A stretch of 64,000 nt of DNA from Pseudomonas putida (GTDB lineage Bacteria; Pseudomonadota; Gammaproteobacteria; Pseudomonadales; Pseudomonadaceae). The notes below the pieces were generated by a model. That model saw nothing but the letters and a program-made list of their open reading frames with translations, was not told the DNA's origin and did no database searches. A program made the position numbers and the translations under genes. The stretch covers positions 264,501 to 328,500 of the forward strand of contig NZ_CP016634.1 of assembly GCF_002741075.1 (NCBI RefSeq), given 5' to 3'. This document shows positions 29,377-37,226 of the stretch, piece after piece (the stretch's first letter is position 1; every line of letters begins with the position of its first letter).

Positions 29377-30555
29377 ATGCGCCATTGGATGTTCGCCAGC
29401 CTGATCGCGCTGGCAAGCCTGCCGGCCACTGCCGCAGACCTCATCGATTTCTGGGACACCCCTCGCCACGGCGGCAACAGCTTCAATCGCCTGCCCCCCG
29501 ATCAGCGCTACTTCCAGGCCCTGAGTGGCTATGGCGCCACCTGGGTGCGGCTGTCATACGACAAGTGGACGCCTCAGGGGCGTGACTTCCTGCTCGGCGA
29601 TGCCGATGCCTACAACGGCCTTTCGCCCAAGGACCTGGCGCAGTTGAAGAGCGTTTTGGACAACGCCCACGCCGCGGGTCTGAAGGTCGTGATCGCTCCG
29701 CTTTCGTTGCCGGGCATGCGCTGGTCACAGAACAACCAAGGCCAGTTCGACGATCGGCTCTGGCAGGACAAGCGCTACTGGGCCCAGGCGGCCAACTTCT
29801 GGCGCGACCTTGCCCTGGTGCTGAAGGATCACCCCGCCGTGGCGGCCTACAACCTGATCAACGAGCCTGCGCCAGAACGCAATGCTGGCCTCGCCGAGCA
29901 TGCCGATCTGCAGCGTATGCAGCAGTGGTACGTTGGCGAGCAGGGCGGCCCGCGTGACCTGCCGGCGCTGTATCGCGAGCTGGTGGCGGCGATCCGTGAG
30001 GTGGATGCGGTCACCCCGATCATGCTCGATGCCGGCTGGTACGCCGCTGCCGATGCCTTCGGGTATTGGCCGGCGCCCTTGCAGGACGGGCGAGTGCTTT
30101 ACAGCGTGCACATGTACGAGCCCTATTCGGCCACCAGTGCACCGAACATGGCGCGCAAGCAACCGATTCCCTATCCGGGGCCGGCACCGTTCGGCGGCAA
30201 GCGTGAACAGTGGGATGGCGAACGGGTAGCGGCTTATCTGCAAAAGCCGCTGGATTGGGCGGATGCGATGGGGGTTCCCCGCTCGCGGCTGGTGGTGGGG
30301 GAGTTCGGTTGCATGCGTCGGCTGGCGGGGTGCAAGCAATACCTCGAGGATGTCCTGACGGTCTTGGACAAGCAGCAGTTGCATTGGGCTTTCTACAGTT
30401 TCCGTGAGGACAACTGGGACGGAATGGACTACGAACTGGGTGCGGCCAAGGTGCCCTGGCGCTATTGGCAGGCAATCGACAAGGGTGAGCCCGATCCGGT
30501 GGCGCGCCAGGCCACGGCTGAATTCGAGCCTATTCGTCGGCGGCTGGCGCCCTGA
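29377..30555 (+). CDS. Secreted glycoside hydrolase family 5 (cellulase-like) protein
   Basis: A 392-residue protein with signal peptide MRHWMFASLIALASLPATAAD. The (beta/alpha)8 domain shows the GH5 acid/base Glu163 in YNLINEPAPE and nucleophile Glu309 in LVVGEFGC, plus VLYSVHMYEPYS and HWAFYSFREDNWDGMDYELG. GH5 retaining enzymes cut beta-1,4-glucans, mannans or other polysaccharides; the exact substrate cannot be read here. It has its own likely transcript between REP elements and the MarR regulator. Confidence 0.85.
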   Translation: MRHWMFASLIALASLPATAADLIDFWDTPRHGGNSFNRLPPDQRYFQALSGYGATWVRLSYDKWTPQGRDFLLGDADAYNGLSPKDLAQLKSVLDNAHAAGLKVVIAPLSLPGMRWSQNNQGQFDDRLWQDKRYWAQAANFWRDLALVLKDHPAVAAYNLINEPAPERNAGLAEHADLQRMQQWYVGEQGGPRDLPALYRELVAAIREVDAVTPIMLDAGWYAAADAFGYWPAPLQDGRVLYSVHMYEPYSATSAPNMARKQPIPYPGPAPFGGKREQWDGERVAAYLQKPLDWADAMGVPRSRLVVGEFGCMRRLAGCKQYLEDVLTVLDKQQLHWAFYSFREDNWDGMDYELGAAKVPWRYWQAIDKGEPDPVARQATAEFEPIRRRLAP

Positions 30556-30572
30556 AGCATCTTTGAAACTTC

Positions 30573-30605
30573 TTGCAACATCCTGGGTGCGGGTATATAC
30601 ACGCA
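30573..30605 (+). promoter_or_regulatory. Promoter and operator of the MarR gene
   Basis: TTGCAA (30573-30578) lies 17 bases before TATACA (30596-30601). The -10 is inside the partial palindrome GCGGGTATATACACGCA (30589-30605), which recurs with two changes before the MFS gene. The ATG is only four bases beyond, so transcription would start at or next to it. Confidence 0.6.
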
Positions 30606-30608
30606 TTC

Positions 30609-31013
30609 ATGCTGACCAGTGAATGCATCTGTACCCATCTGCGTCGCGCCGCCCGTGGGGTGAGCCGGCACTATGACGAAGCCCTTGCCGGCTTCGGCGT
30701 CAATGTCGCCCAGTTTTCCCTCTTGCGCCACCTGCAGCGGCTCGATCGGCCGAGCATCACCACCCTGGCCGAGGCTATGGGGCTTGACCGCAGTACCCTC
30801 GGGCGCAACCTGCGTGTGCTGGAGGCTGAGGGGCTGGTGAAGCTGGCCGACGGCGATGACCAGCGCAATCGCGTGGTGCTGTTGAGCGCGGCGGGTGAAG
30901 CGCTGTTGCGTGCTGCGCTCCCGGCGTGGGAGCAGGCCCAGCGGCAATTGGTCGAGCGACTGGGCGAAGGGCAGCGGGACGCGCTGATCGGGCTGCTGGA
31001 GCGTCTGGCGTGA
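30609..31013 (+). CDS. MarR family transcriptional regulator
   Basis: A 134-residue winged-helix protein: MLTSECICTHLRRAARGVSRHYDE, FSLLRHLQRLDRPSITTLAEAMGLDRSTLGRNLRVLE (split HTH) and GLVKLADGDDQRNRVVLLSAAG for the wing. Such regulators repress a neighbouring transporter and are released by small ligands. There is no Shine-Dalgarno before the ATG and the operator abuts it, so a leaderless message is likely. A TTG extension to 30573 overlaps the promoter and is less likely. It probably controls itself and the MFS gene next to it. Confidence 0.87.
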   Translation: MLTSECICTHLRRAARGVSRHYDEALAGFGVNVAQFSLLRHLQRLDRPSITTLAEAMGLDRSTLGRNLRVLEAEGLVKLADGDDQRNRVVLLSAAGEALLRAALPAWEQAQRQLVERLGEGQRDALIGLLERLA

Positions 31014-31029
31014 TGCTTTACAACCATAA

Positions 31030-31046
31030 GTGGGTATATACCCGCA
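31030..31046 (+). promoter_or_regulatory. Second copy of the putative MarR operator, before the MFS gene
   Basis: GTGGGTATATACCCGCA matches the site at 30589-30605 in 15 of 17 positions and contains the perfect 12-bp palindrome GGGTATATACCC. It lies 31 bases before the MFS start codon. Confidence 0.65.
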
Positions 31047-31077
31047 TAAACCTTGCGATGGGCTGGAGAGAACGACG

Positions 31078-32280
31078 ATGACCTCGGTATGGCGAACCAG
31101 CGGGTGGGTGTTGTTGGGGGCGGCGCTTATCCTGGCGTTGTCCCTGGGGGTGCGACACGGCTTTGGTCTGTTCCTGGCACCGATGAGTGCCGAGTTCGGT
31201 TGGGGGAGGGAAGTGTTCGCCTTCGCCATCGCCCTGCAGAACCTGATTTGGGGCCTGGCCCAGCCGTTTGCCGGGGCCCTGGCTGACCGCCTGGGCGCCG
31301 CGCGAGTGGTGATCATCGGCGGGATTCTCTACACCGTGGGCCTGATGCTGATGGGCATGGCCGACTCGGCCTGGTCGCTTTCGTTGAGTGCTGGCCTGTT
31401 GATCGGCATCGGGCTGTCCGGTACGTCCTTCTCGGTCATCCTCGGTGTGGTGGGGCGCGCGGTCCCAGCGGAAAAACGCAGCCTGGCCATGGGCATCGCC
31501 AGTGCCGCCGGCTCATTCGGTCAGTTCGCCATGCTGCCGGGAACCCTCGGCCTGATCCAATGGCTGGGTTGGTCGGCAGCCTTGCTGGTTTTGGGCTTGC
31601 TGGTGGCCTTGATCGTGCCGTTCGTGGGTTTGTTGCGTGATCGGCCTCTACCGAGCCATGGCGCCGAGCAGACACTCGGCCAGGCGCTTCACGAGGCGTG
31701 TTCGCATCCAGGGTTCTGGTTGCTGGCGCTGGGCTTTTTCGTCTGCGGTTTCCAGGTGGTGTTCATCGGCGTGCACCTGCCGGCCTATCTGGTGGATCAG
31801 CATCTGCCGGCGACCACCGGCACCACCGTGCTGGCGTTGGTCGGGCTGTTCAACATCGTCGGTACCTACACCGCCGGTTGGCTGGGTGGGCGCATGTCCA
31901 AGCCGCGGCTGCTGACCGGCTTGTACCTGTTGCGGGCTGTGGTGATTCTGTTGTTCCTGTGGGCGCCAGTGACTCAGGTCAGTGCTTACCTGTTCGGCAT
32001 CGCCATGGGGCTTTTGTGGTTGTCCACGGTCCCGCTGACCAATGGCACCGTGGCCACGGTGTTCGGTGTGCGCAACCTGTCCATGCTTGGTGGCATCGTC
32101 TTCCTGTTCCATCAGTTGGGCGCCTTCCTCGGTGGTTGGTTGGGCGGGGTGGTGTACGACCGTACCGGCAGTTACGAGTTGGTCTGGCAGATTTCGATTC
32201 TGCTGAGCGTGTTGGCGGCAGCTCTCAACTGGCCGGTGCGTGAGCGCCCGGTGGCGCGACTGCAGGCCCAGCCGGTATGA
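31078..32280 (+). CDS. MFS transporter controlled by the adjacent MarR regulator
   Basis: A 400-residue 12-helix major facilitator. VRHGFGLFLAPMSAEFGWGREVFAFAIALQNLIWG and AQPFAGALADRLGAARVVIIGG hold the loop 2-3 motif, resembling the monocarboxylate/oxalate-formate group of MFS carriers. The ATG at 31078 has GGAGAG upstream; a longer frame to 31030 would run into the operator. Direction and substrate are unknown, though MarR-MFS pairs often handle aromatic or toxic organics. Its stop overlaps the next small ORF. Confidence 0.85.
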   Translation: MTSVWRTSGWVLLGAALILALSLGVRHGFGLFLAPMSAEFGWGREVFAFAIALQNLIWGLAQPFAGALADRLGAARVVIIGGILYTVGLMLMGMADSAWSLSLSAGLLIGIGLSGTSFSVILGVVGRAVPAEKRSLAMGIASAAGSFGQFAMLPGTLGLIQWLGWSAALLVLGLLVALIVPFVGLLRDRPLPSHGAEQTLGQALHEACSHPGFWLLALGFFVCGFQVVFIGVHLPAYLVDQHLPATTGTTVLALVGLFNIVGTYTAGWLGGRMSKPRLLTGLYLLRAVVILLFLWAPVTQVSAYLFGIAMGLLWLSTVPLTNGTVATVFGVRNLSMLGGIVFLFHQLGAFLGGWLGGVVYDRTGSYELVWQISILLSVLAAALNWPVRERPVARLQAQPV

Positions 32281-32399
32281 ATCGCTCCCTGATGCGCGGG
32301 TTGCTGGCAGCCGTTGCGCTAGCGTTGCTCGCACTGGTGTGGTGGGGCTGGCATGAGGGCGGTTTGGCGCTGATGCAGTTGGGCATGGGTGTTTGTTAG
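32277..32399 (+). CDS. 40-residue single-pass membrane peptide coupled to the MFS gene
   Basis: Starts on the ATGA shared with the MFS stop and runs 40 codons. MNRSLMRGLLAAVALALLAL is a positively charged end followed by one hydrophobic helix, then VWWGWHEGGLALMQLGMGVC. Translational coupling suggests a transporter-associated small protein, but there is no recognised family. Confidence 0.55.
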   Translation: MNRSLMRGLLAAVALALLALVWWGWHEGGLALMQLGMGVC

Positions 32400-32447
32400 G
32401 CGCTACCCTGCAGGTACAGAATTCTCATCTTGCAGGAGTGCCGAACG

Positions 32448-32999
32448 ATGTCCCTACGCAGGTTTACCCTCTCGTTACTGGTTCTTGCCGCCGCCTCGTC
32501 CACTTGGGCGGCCGACTGTCCCGCCTTGTTGCAAGGCAGCCTGCCCGAGCTGCGTGGCAAAGAGCAGATCGATTTGTGCGAGCGCTTTGCCGGCAAGCCG
32601 CTGGTGGTGGTCAACACGGCCAGCTATTGCGGTTTCGCCCCCCAGTTCGAGGGCTTGGAGTCGACCTACAAGGCCTACCACGAACAAGGCCTGGAGATGC
32701 TCGGTGTGCCTTCGAACGACTTCAAGCAGGAAGACGCCGACAGCGAGAAGACCGCCAAGGTGTGCTACGCCAACTACGGCGTGACGTTCACCATGACCAA
32801 GGCCCAAGCGGTACGCGGCAAGGATGCGGTGCCATTGTTCGTTGAGCTGGCGCGCCAGAGCAGTGCACCCAAATGGAATTTCTACAAGTACGTGGTCGAT
32901 CGCCAAGGTAAAGTGATCGCCAACTTCTCCAGCCTGACCAAACCCGACGATCCGGCCTTCCAGGCAGCGATCGAGAAAGCCATCGCCTCCCAGCCGTAA
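32448..32999 (+). CDS. Glutathione peroxidase family protein, exported
   Basis: Thiol peroxidase of 183 residues with a signal peptide ([23 protein letters not shown]), so probably periplasmic. The catalytic triad of the GPx fold is present: Cys61 in NTASYCGF, Gln94 in SNDFKQED and Trp143 in KWNFYKY; the selenocysteine position is Cys. The usual PCNQF reads PSNDF, so the resolving Cys common in thioredoxin-dependent members is absent there. GCAGGAG precedes the ATG. It should reduce peroxides in the envelope; the electron donor is unclear. Confidence 0.88.
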   Translation: MSLRRFTLSLLVLAAASSTWAADCPALLQGSLPELRGKEQIDLCERFAGKPLVVVNTASYCGFAPQFEGLESTYKAYHEQGLEMLGVPSNDFKQEDADSEKTAKVCYANYGVTFTMTKAQAVRGKDAVPLFVELARQSSAPKWNFYKYVVDRQGKVIANFSSLTKPDDPAFQAAIEKAIASQP

Positions 33000-33002
33000 A
33001 GG

Positions 33003-33149
33003 TCAGTGCGGGTGCACGGTCAGGGCCACCAGGCGGTTTACCACAGGGCGTACCACCAAGACACAGACAAAAGCCACCGGCATTGCCAGGCGGTACGCCT
33101 GCAGCACCTTGGTCAAGAAATCATCTCCCACCCCGGCTGTGCCGTTGTT
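33003..33149 (-). pseudogene. 3' remnant of a DUF2798-type membrane protein gene
   Basis: The minus frame ending at 33003 reads VGDDFLTKVLQAYRLAMPVA followed by FVCVLVVRPVVNRLVALTV, matching the last helix of DUF2798 proteins as I recall them. No start codon or first helix remains. Its 5' side runs directly into the LysR remnant on the other strand, so both genes appear to have lost their 5' halves in one deletion. Confidence 0.5.
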
Positions 33150-33299
33150 CGAACCTGGCGATGCAGGGCAGGCTTACGCCCAGACCGAGCCGATGGACAT
33201 TTATCTGTGCCTGGCCGATCGGCCATGACGCCCAAGGTGCGGGCGTTCATGGGCTACCTACAGGAGGCGTTGGGCGACGCCTGGGCTGTGCAGGCATGA
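33133..33299 (+). pseudogene. 3' remnant of a LysR-family regulator gene, frameshifted
   Basis: The plus frame gives AVPLFEPGDAGQAYAQTEPM then DIYLCLADRP and a stop at about 33228. A second frame starting at 33225 continues as MTPKVRAFMGYLQEALGDAW to a stop at 33299. Together they read as the C-terminal end of a LysR effector domain with a one-base loss near 33220-33225. The DNA-binding part is missing. Confidence 0.6.
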
Positions 33300-33324
33300 A
33301 AAAACCGCCACGAGGGCGGTTTTT
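33298..33324. terminator. Bidirectional rho-independent terminator
   Basis: AAAAAACCGCC-ACGA-GGGCGGTTTTTT has a strong stem with T-runs on both strands. It ends the FadL transcript on the minus strand and would have ended the LysR gene on plus. Confidence 0.9.
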
Positions 33325-33342
33325 TCATGCGGCGTGGGCGAC

Positions 33343-34620
33343 TCAGAAGCGGTAGGTGAGGGAGGCACCGATACCGTGAGCGCTGTTTTCGTACTTGGCC
33401 TGGTAGCTGCCCTTGAGCGCGCCTTCCTGCTGGTTGTCCGGACGGTTGTTGACCTTGGTGTCCTCTTCCCACAGGTAGGAGTAGGCAACATCGATGGTCA
33501 TGTCGTCGTTCGGGCTCCAGCCGGCACCAAAGCTGACCGCCTTGCGATCGCCAGTCGGGATACGTGGCGAACGGTCATGGTTGTTGGTCGGCGACTGGTC
33601 CACGGAGAAGCCTGCGCGCAGGGTCCACTCCTTGTTCACCTTGTAAGCTGCGCCGATGGCGTGAGCCCAGGTATCGTGCCAGTTCTGCTCTTCGGTGATG
33701 GTCTTGAGCGGGTAGCCAGCGGGGGCTTCGTTCTCGACGGTGATGTTTTCCAGGCGGCTCCAGCGAGTCCAGGTGCTACCGGCATACAGCGTCCAGTTGT
33801 CATCCAGTTCGTGGGTGATCGAGAAATCCACCGACTCGGGGGTCTTGATCTTCAGGCTTGCGTCGAACTTGCCGCTCAGACCGATGGGCAGTGGGTACGA
33901 AACGCGGGTATCGCCTTCGAGCTTGTAGTCGACCATCGAGTGATAGGTCAGGCCCAGGCGGGTGCGATCAGTGGCTTGTACCAGCACACCGATGTTGTAG
34001 CCCACGGCGGTATCGTCGCCCTTGATCTTGACTTCACCATCGCGGGAGCCTGGGCCTGCAAAGGCCTGGCTGCTGAGATTGGAACCCAGCTCACCCTTGA
34101 TGCGGTTGATGGTCGGGCCAAAGCCGACCGAGACCTTGTCGTTGAATGCATAGCTGATGGTCGGCTGGAAGGTGACGACCTCGACCTTGCTCTTCTTGCC
34201 CCAGTAGCGTGCGGCGTCATCTCCGCCGTAGTCGGTGATCAGGCCGAAGGGCACATAGACGCCGAAACCTACGCTCCAGTGATCATCGATCGGTTTGACG
34301 TAGTAGCCCATTGGTACGCCGACGGTCGGAACCATGTCGCCGTCGGTTTCCCCCCCGAAATTGCTTCCGCGACCCGAGATGTCGGTTTTGGCGATGACTG
34401 CGGCACCACCCACGGTGACTTGCTCGCGCTTCAGGCGCGACATGCCGGCAGGGTTGCCATAGACAGTGCTGGCATCTTCGGCAGAAGACGAACGCCCCGC
34501 GAAACCTGTCCCCATACCGCTGACGCTTTGTTCGTTGAGGGCGAAGCCTGCAGCGAACAGTTGGCTGGATGCGAGGGCGACAGCTACACCGAGGGAGGTT
34601 TTGAGCATTGCTTTTTTCAT
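33343..34620 (-). CDS. fadL: FadL/OmpP1/TodX family outer-membrane transport protein
   Basis: A 425-residue beta-barrel for uptake of long-chain fatty acids or other hydrophobic compounds. The signal peptide MKKAMLKTSLGVAVALASSQ ends before the conserved GFALNEQSVSGMGTGFAGRS hatch. YGNPAGMSRLKREQ carries the NPA motif and the protein ends in Phe (SLTYRF), typical of barrels. AAGGAG precedes the ATG. The exact ligand is unknown; several FadL paralogues are usual in Pseudomonas. Confidence 0.9.
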   Translation of the reverse strand: MKKAMLKTSLGVAVALASSQLFAAGFALNEQSVSGMGTGFAGRSSSAEDASTVYGNPAGMSRLKREQVTVGGAAVIAKTDISGRGSNFGGETDGDMVPTVGVPMGYYVKPIDDHWSVGFGVYVPFGLITDYGGDDAARYWGKKSKVEVVTFQPTISYAFNDKVSVGFGPTINRIKGELGSNLSSQAFAGPGSRDGEVKIKGDDTAVGYNIGVLVQATDRTRLGLTYHSMVDYKLEGDTRVSYPLPIGLSGKFDASLKIKTPESVDFSITHELDDNWTLYAGSTWTRWSRLENITVENEAPAGYPLKTITEEQNWHDTWAHAIGAAYKVNKEWTLRAGFSVDQSPTNNHDRSPRIPTGDRKAVSFGAGWSPNDDMTIDVAYSYLWEEDTKVNNRPDNQQEGALKGSYQAKYENSAHGIGASLTYRF

Positions 34621-34767
34621 TATTGTGAAACTCCTTGGGTTCTCCGGGGCGAAAAGCTACCAACAAATTACGCACTGCGCCATAGGCTCAATCGCAGCAG
34701 TTCGCGTAGTTTTGTAGGACAATCCGACCAAAATTCCCTTTTTTCCGGTTATGTTGTAAGGCGTCTC

Positions 34768-35250
34768 TTAAGACACTTCGGACATAATCGGGTTCACACA
34801 GAGATGCCAAGCGTGGGTGAAATCGCGCAGGCGCCCTTGGGGGTGGAAGATCTGTCGCCAGATGCGCGCCAATCCCAACAGGTCATCTGCCGCTGGTAAT
34901 CGGGGCGCCTGCTCTTCGATGAGCATCCAGGCGATGGCGGTGGAGTAGCGAAGATTGACCGCCAGTTCCAGGTGCGGTCCACGCAAGAAGGCGTGCTGGC
35001 TGGCCAGGCCGCGGACCAGGCTCGCCAGATCCGGGTCGCGGGCCAGGAAGTCGTCCCAGAGCGCCTGATGGCGGGTTTCGCCGATTCGGTAGAGGCCATG
35101 ACCCCGCCTGTCATGCAGTGCCGAGCCGAGTGCCGACTGGCTGGCGGCCACGCCCAGCAGCAAGGCTTCGGCGCTTTCGCAATGACGGTCCAGGTAGATC
35201 AGGGTCGGTCGGATCACATACTGACACAACTCTTTAGCCGCGATACCCAT
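34768..35250 (-). CDS. Orphan phage-lysozyme-like protein, function unknown
   Basis: A 160-residue soluble protein from the ATG at 35250 (GAGGGC upstream). The pattern LLLGVAASQSALGSALHDRR, GLYRIGETRHQALWDDFLA, LELAVNLRYSTAIAWMLIEE and LARIWRQIFHPQGRLRDF resembles, from memory, phage-encoded lysozyme-fold proteins whose equivalent motif is closer to AAxESxLG and GIYQIEPATHxDLWDNYLA. Here the presumed catalytic Glu position is Gln, so it may be inactive. There are no phage genes around it. The assignment is tentative. Confidence 0.55.
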   Translation of the reverse strand: MGIAAKELCQYVIRPTLIYLDRHCESAEALLLGVAASQSALGSALHDRRGHGLYRIGETRHQALWDDFLARDPDLASLVRGLASQHAFLRGPHLELAVNLRYSTAIAWMLIEEQAPRLPAADDLLGLARIWRQIFHPQGRLRDFTHAWHLCVNPIMSEVS

Positions 35251-35499
35251 GATGCCCTCGATCAAGTAAGGGCCGACGGGCGCTGGAGCTTGGCAGCTGG
35301 TGAATTGATCAGGCCCGCCGGAAGCGGTTCGCACCGCTCGAGTTGAAGTGTAGTGTGATAAGCGTGGTGTAAAGGGCTGTTTTTAAATCGATTGCTGCCG
35401 GAGCTCTCGGCGTATATGCCTTGTAGCAATTACGCCAAGAACGATCGGTCAGGCACGTGGAGGCGTTATCGAGCGTGTGAATACGCAGGTATTTACCGT

Positions 35500-35724
35500 T
35501 CACGCGGCTAGTGACTGGCGGGTGCGCTCGATGATGGCCTGCAGTGGAGCGCTGCGATTGTACTGCTCGGGGTACAGGCGTTCGGTATGGCACGCAACGC
35601 CATGTTCGTCGACCAGGGTGAAGCTGAAGCTGCCCTTGCGCGGTGCAACGATGAGGCACTTCAAAGGTGCGAAGGCCTGGGACAGGGTGCCGATAGCGGA
35701 TTGGATCTGATGATGGGTATTCAT
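35500..35724 (-). CDS. Small hypothetical protein (74 aa)
   Basis: Reads MNTHHQIQSAIGTLSQAFAP then LKCLIVAPRKGSFSFTLVDEHGVACHTERLYPEQY (in part) and ends IIERTRQSLAA. It has a globular-looking alpha/beta composition, no membrane segment and no recognised family. An alternative ATG at 35745 adds seven residues; AGGAAC lies 12 bases before the chosen start, so the start is uncertain. Confidence 0.55.
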   Translation of the reverse strand: MNTHHQIQSAIGTLSQAFAPLKCLIVAPRKGSFSFTLVDEHGVACHTERLYPEQYNRSAPLQAIIERTRQSLAA

Positions 35725-36188
35725 ATTGTTTGGATGTTCCTGCATTTAACACGGAGTTCGATCCGTGCATCTTAGAAACGTTCCAGTGACGCCTTTATTA
35801 AGGGACGAAGAACCTGACTGGAACAGGGCAGCCAGATGAGGCGCAAGCAAATGTGGGCGCTGGGCTGACTGGTAGGTACATCAGAAGGCGGGCAGTCACA
35901 CCAAGGCCAAGGTTCGAGGCCTCTGGGTGAAGATATCCCGATCAATCTGTTACGTGATTCGTGATGGTGCAGCGGGGCTGCCTGGGAATCATCGAGTGGG
36001 CCGGTCCTGGTTTCAGCAATGGCTGCTCGTTGGGTCGAGCGGGGCACTGCAAGGACGCTATTGGCCAGAATTGACTTTCAGCTGGGTACTAACGGTGAGC
36101 ACCCTACCGTAAACATCTGAGCCTGGCAAGCAATTTGTGCTTGTCCTGGCTAGCCGAGCAGTATGGCGTTTATTTCACGGGCTGTGAA

Positions 36189-36223
36189 GGGGGAAGCGGG
36201 CGGTAGGGTGGGGGAAGCGGGCG
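36189..36223. repeat. Two exact 14-bp direct repeats
   Basis: GGGGGAAGCGGGCG occurs at 36189-36202 and 36210-36223, a 21-base period. Significance is unknown. Confidence 0.6.
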
Positions 36224-36445
36224 CGCACGGGTATCCAAATGGGTGTACGTCACTCACTTGTACACACAGTGACGACGACTTGTAACAACTTGGCAACAAC
36301 CTCCGACAGGCTCGCCAATGACTTGACTGCACACTTAAGTCAATGAAAAAAAACACTAATTTTTGCTGGTGAAAAAATCGACAGTTTGACCGAAAGCCCC
36401 ATTCCATAGGGCTTTGCGGCCTTACGGTGGTGGTTGTCCACCGAG

Positions 36446-36468
36446 TTATCCACAGCTTCTGTGGATTG
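36446..36468. promoter_or_regulatory. Inverted pair of DnaA boxes (one perfect, one with two changes)
   Basis: TTATCCACA (36446-36454), a five-base spacer and TGTGGATTG (36460-36468). The first is the consensus high-affinity DnaA box; the second differs at its last two positions from the inverted consensus. The spacing equals that of the perfect pair at 51705-51727. Confidence 0.55.
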
Positions 36469-36675
36469 TCCCGAGCGCTTGCTCTAGGACGGGCGTGCCA
36501 GCTGTTTTTCGAACTGTCCGACAATGTTGGGTCAATGGGGGAGCGCTATCATGACAGCGCGAAACGTCAAGAAAAGATCATAGAAATTTTTTTTTACATC
36601 TGCCTGAAAGCGCAGGCCATGAGGGGGAAAAAAGAGTAGAGTGGCGCGCCTCTCGAATTGCCTTCGCCGTTGGTC

Positions 36676-37096
36676 ATGAAGTTTCGCGGTAAACCCCTCG
36701 CAAACCCCCCCGGTCTCTTCGTCCGAGACTTCCTCCAAACGCTTTTCCCTGAAAGTGGCGCTGTGGTTGCTCGACAGCCCACGCCTGGGCGACAAGCCTC
36801 GCGTCAAGCACTTGGCCGGCCATCTGCTCAAGCAGCCCGCGCGTCAGGGCGTGGTGGTGGCCCAGAGCCGTCTGGGCCAGATGCTCTGCCGGGAGTGTGG
36901 CAATGCCCGCGACCGACGCATTGGGCACGACCTGTTGCGCCAAGCTGCGCGCGCGGGTGATCGTCGTGCCCAGCTCGAGTATGGTCGGTTGTGTCAGACC
37001 AGCGAGCCCGAGCAGGCGCGCTACTGGCTGGAGCTGGCGGCAGGGCAGGGCTCCCAGGAGGCACGCCGGCTGCTCCGGCAGCTGTTTGCGGGGTGA
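36676..37096 (+). pseudogene. Sel1-repeat protein gene with an apparent +1 frameshift in a C7 tract
   Basis: The ATG frame at 36676 begins MKFRGKPLANPP, then enters a run of seven C (36705-36711). Reading one base less gives VSSSETSSKRFSLKVALWLL joined in frame to the clear Sel1-like body DSPRLGDKPRVKHLAGHLLK, then QSRLGQMLCRECGN, GHDLLRQAARAGDRRAQLEYG and EQARYWLELAAGQGSQEARRLL. As it stands the ATG frame leaves the Sel1 frame. Either a true mutation, a slippage switch, or a sequencing error. Without the frameshift, only a GTG at 36755 lacking a ribosome site could start the repeats. Confidence 0.6.
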
Positions 37097-37226
37097 GACG
37101 CCATCTCAGGGCAAGCCCGCCTTCACGCCGGTAGGCGCGCACGTGCGCTACGGCAGTGCCGATGAAGCCACCCAATGCCTCAACTGATAAGCTGCACGGC
37201 ATTGTCGAACATCGATTGGAGTCGCT

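Larger units (their letters stand above)
35725..36675. other. Long non-coding stretch with DnaA boxes and AT-rich patches
   Basis: About 950 bases with no gene I can support; open frames here look random. It contains a 14-bp direct repeat (36189-36223), an imperfect hairpin near 36121-36150, AT-rich patches (36335-36385 and 36575-36602), a hairpin AAAGCCC/GGGCTTT near 36393-36416 without a T-run, and an inverted pair of DnaA boxes (36446-36468). A TTGACT motif occurs near 36322. It may hold an unannotated small RNA or a degraded gene. Confidence 0.5.

Noticed and set aside
33334..34899. 521-codon open frame on plus, antisense to fadL
   Set aside because: Mirror of a confident FadL gene with signal peptide and barrel C terminus; no ribosome site.
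36150..36524. 124-codon minus frame in the long intergenic region
   Set aside because: No ribosome site, no family-like sequence, and it runs through the DnaA boxes and direct repeats.
36330..36610. Possible chromosomal replication origin (DnaA boxes plus AT-rich DNA)
   Set aside because: No dnaA, dnaN or rpmH nearby, too few DnaA boxes, and Pseudomonas oriC lies beside dnaA.
36755..37096. GTG at 36755 as the true start of the Sel1 gene
   Set aside because: No Shine-Dalgarno precedes it and family-like sequence (SKRFSLK) continues upstream in that frame.
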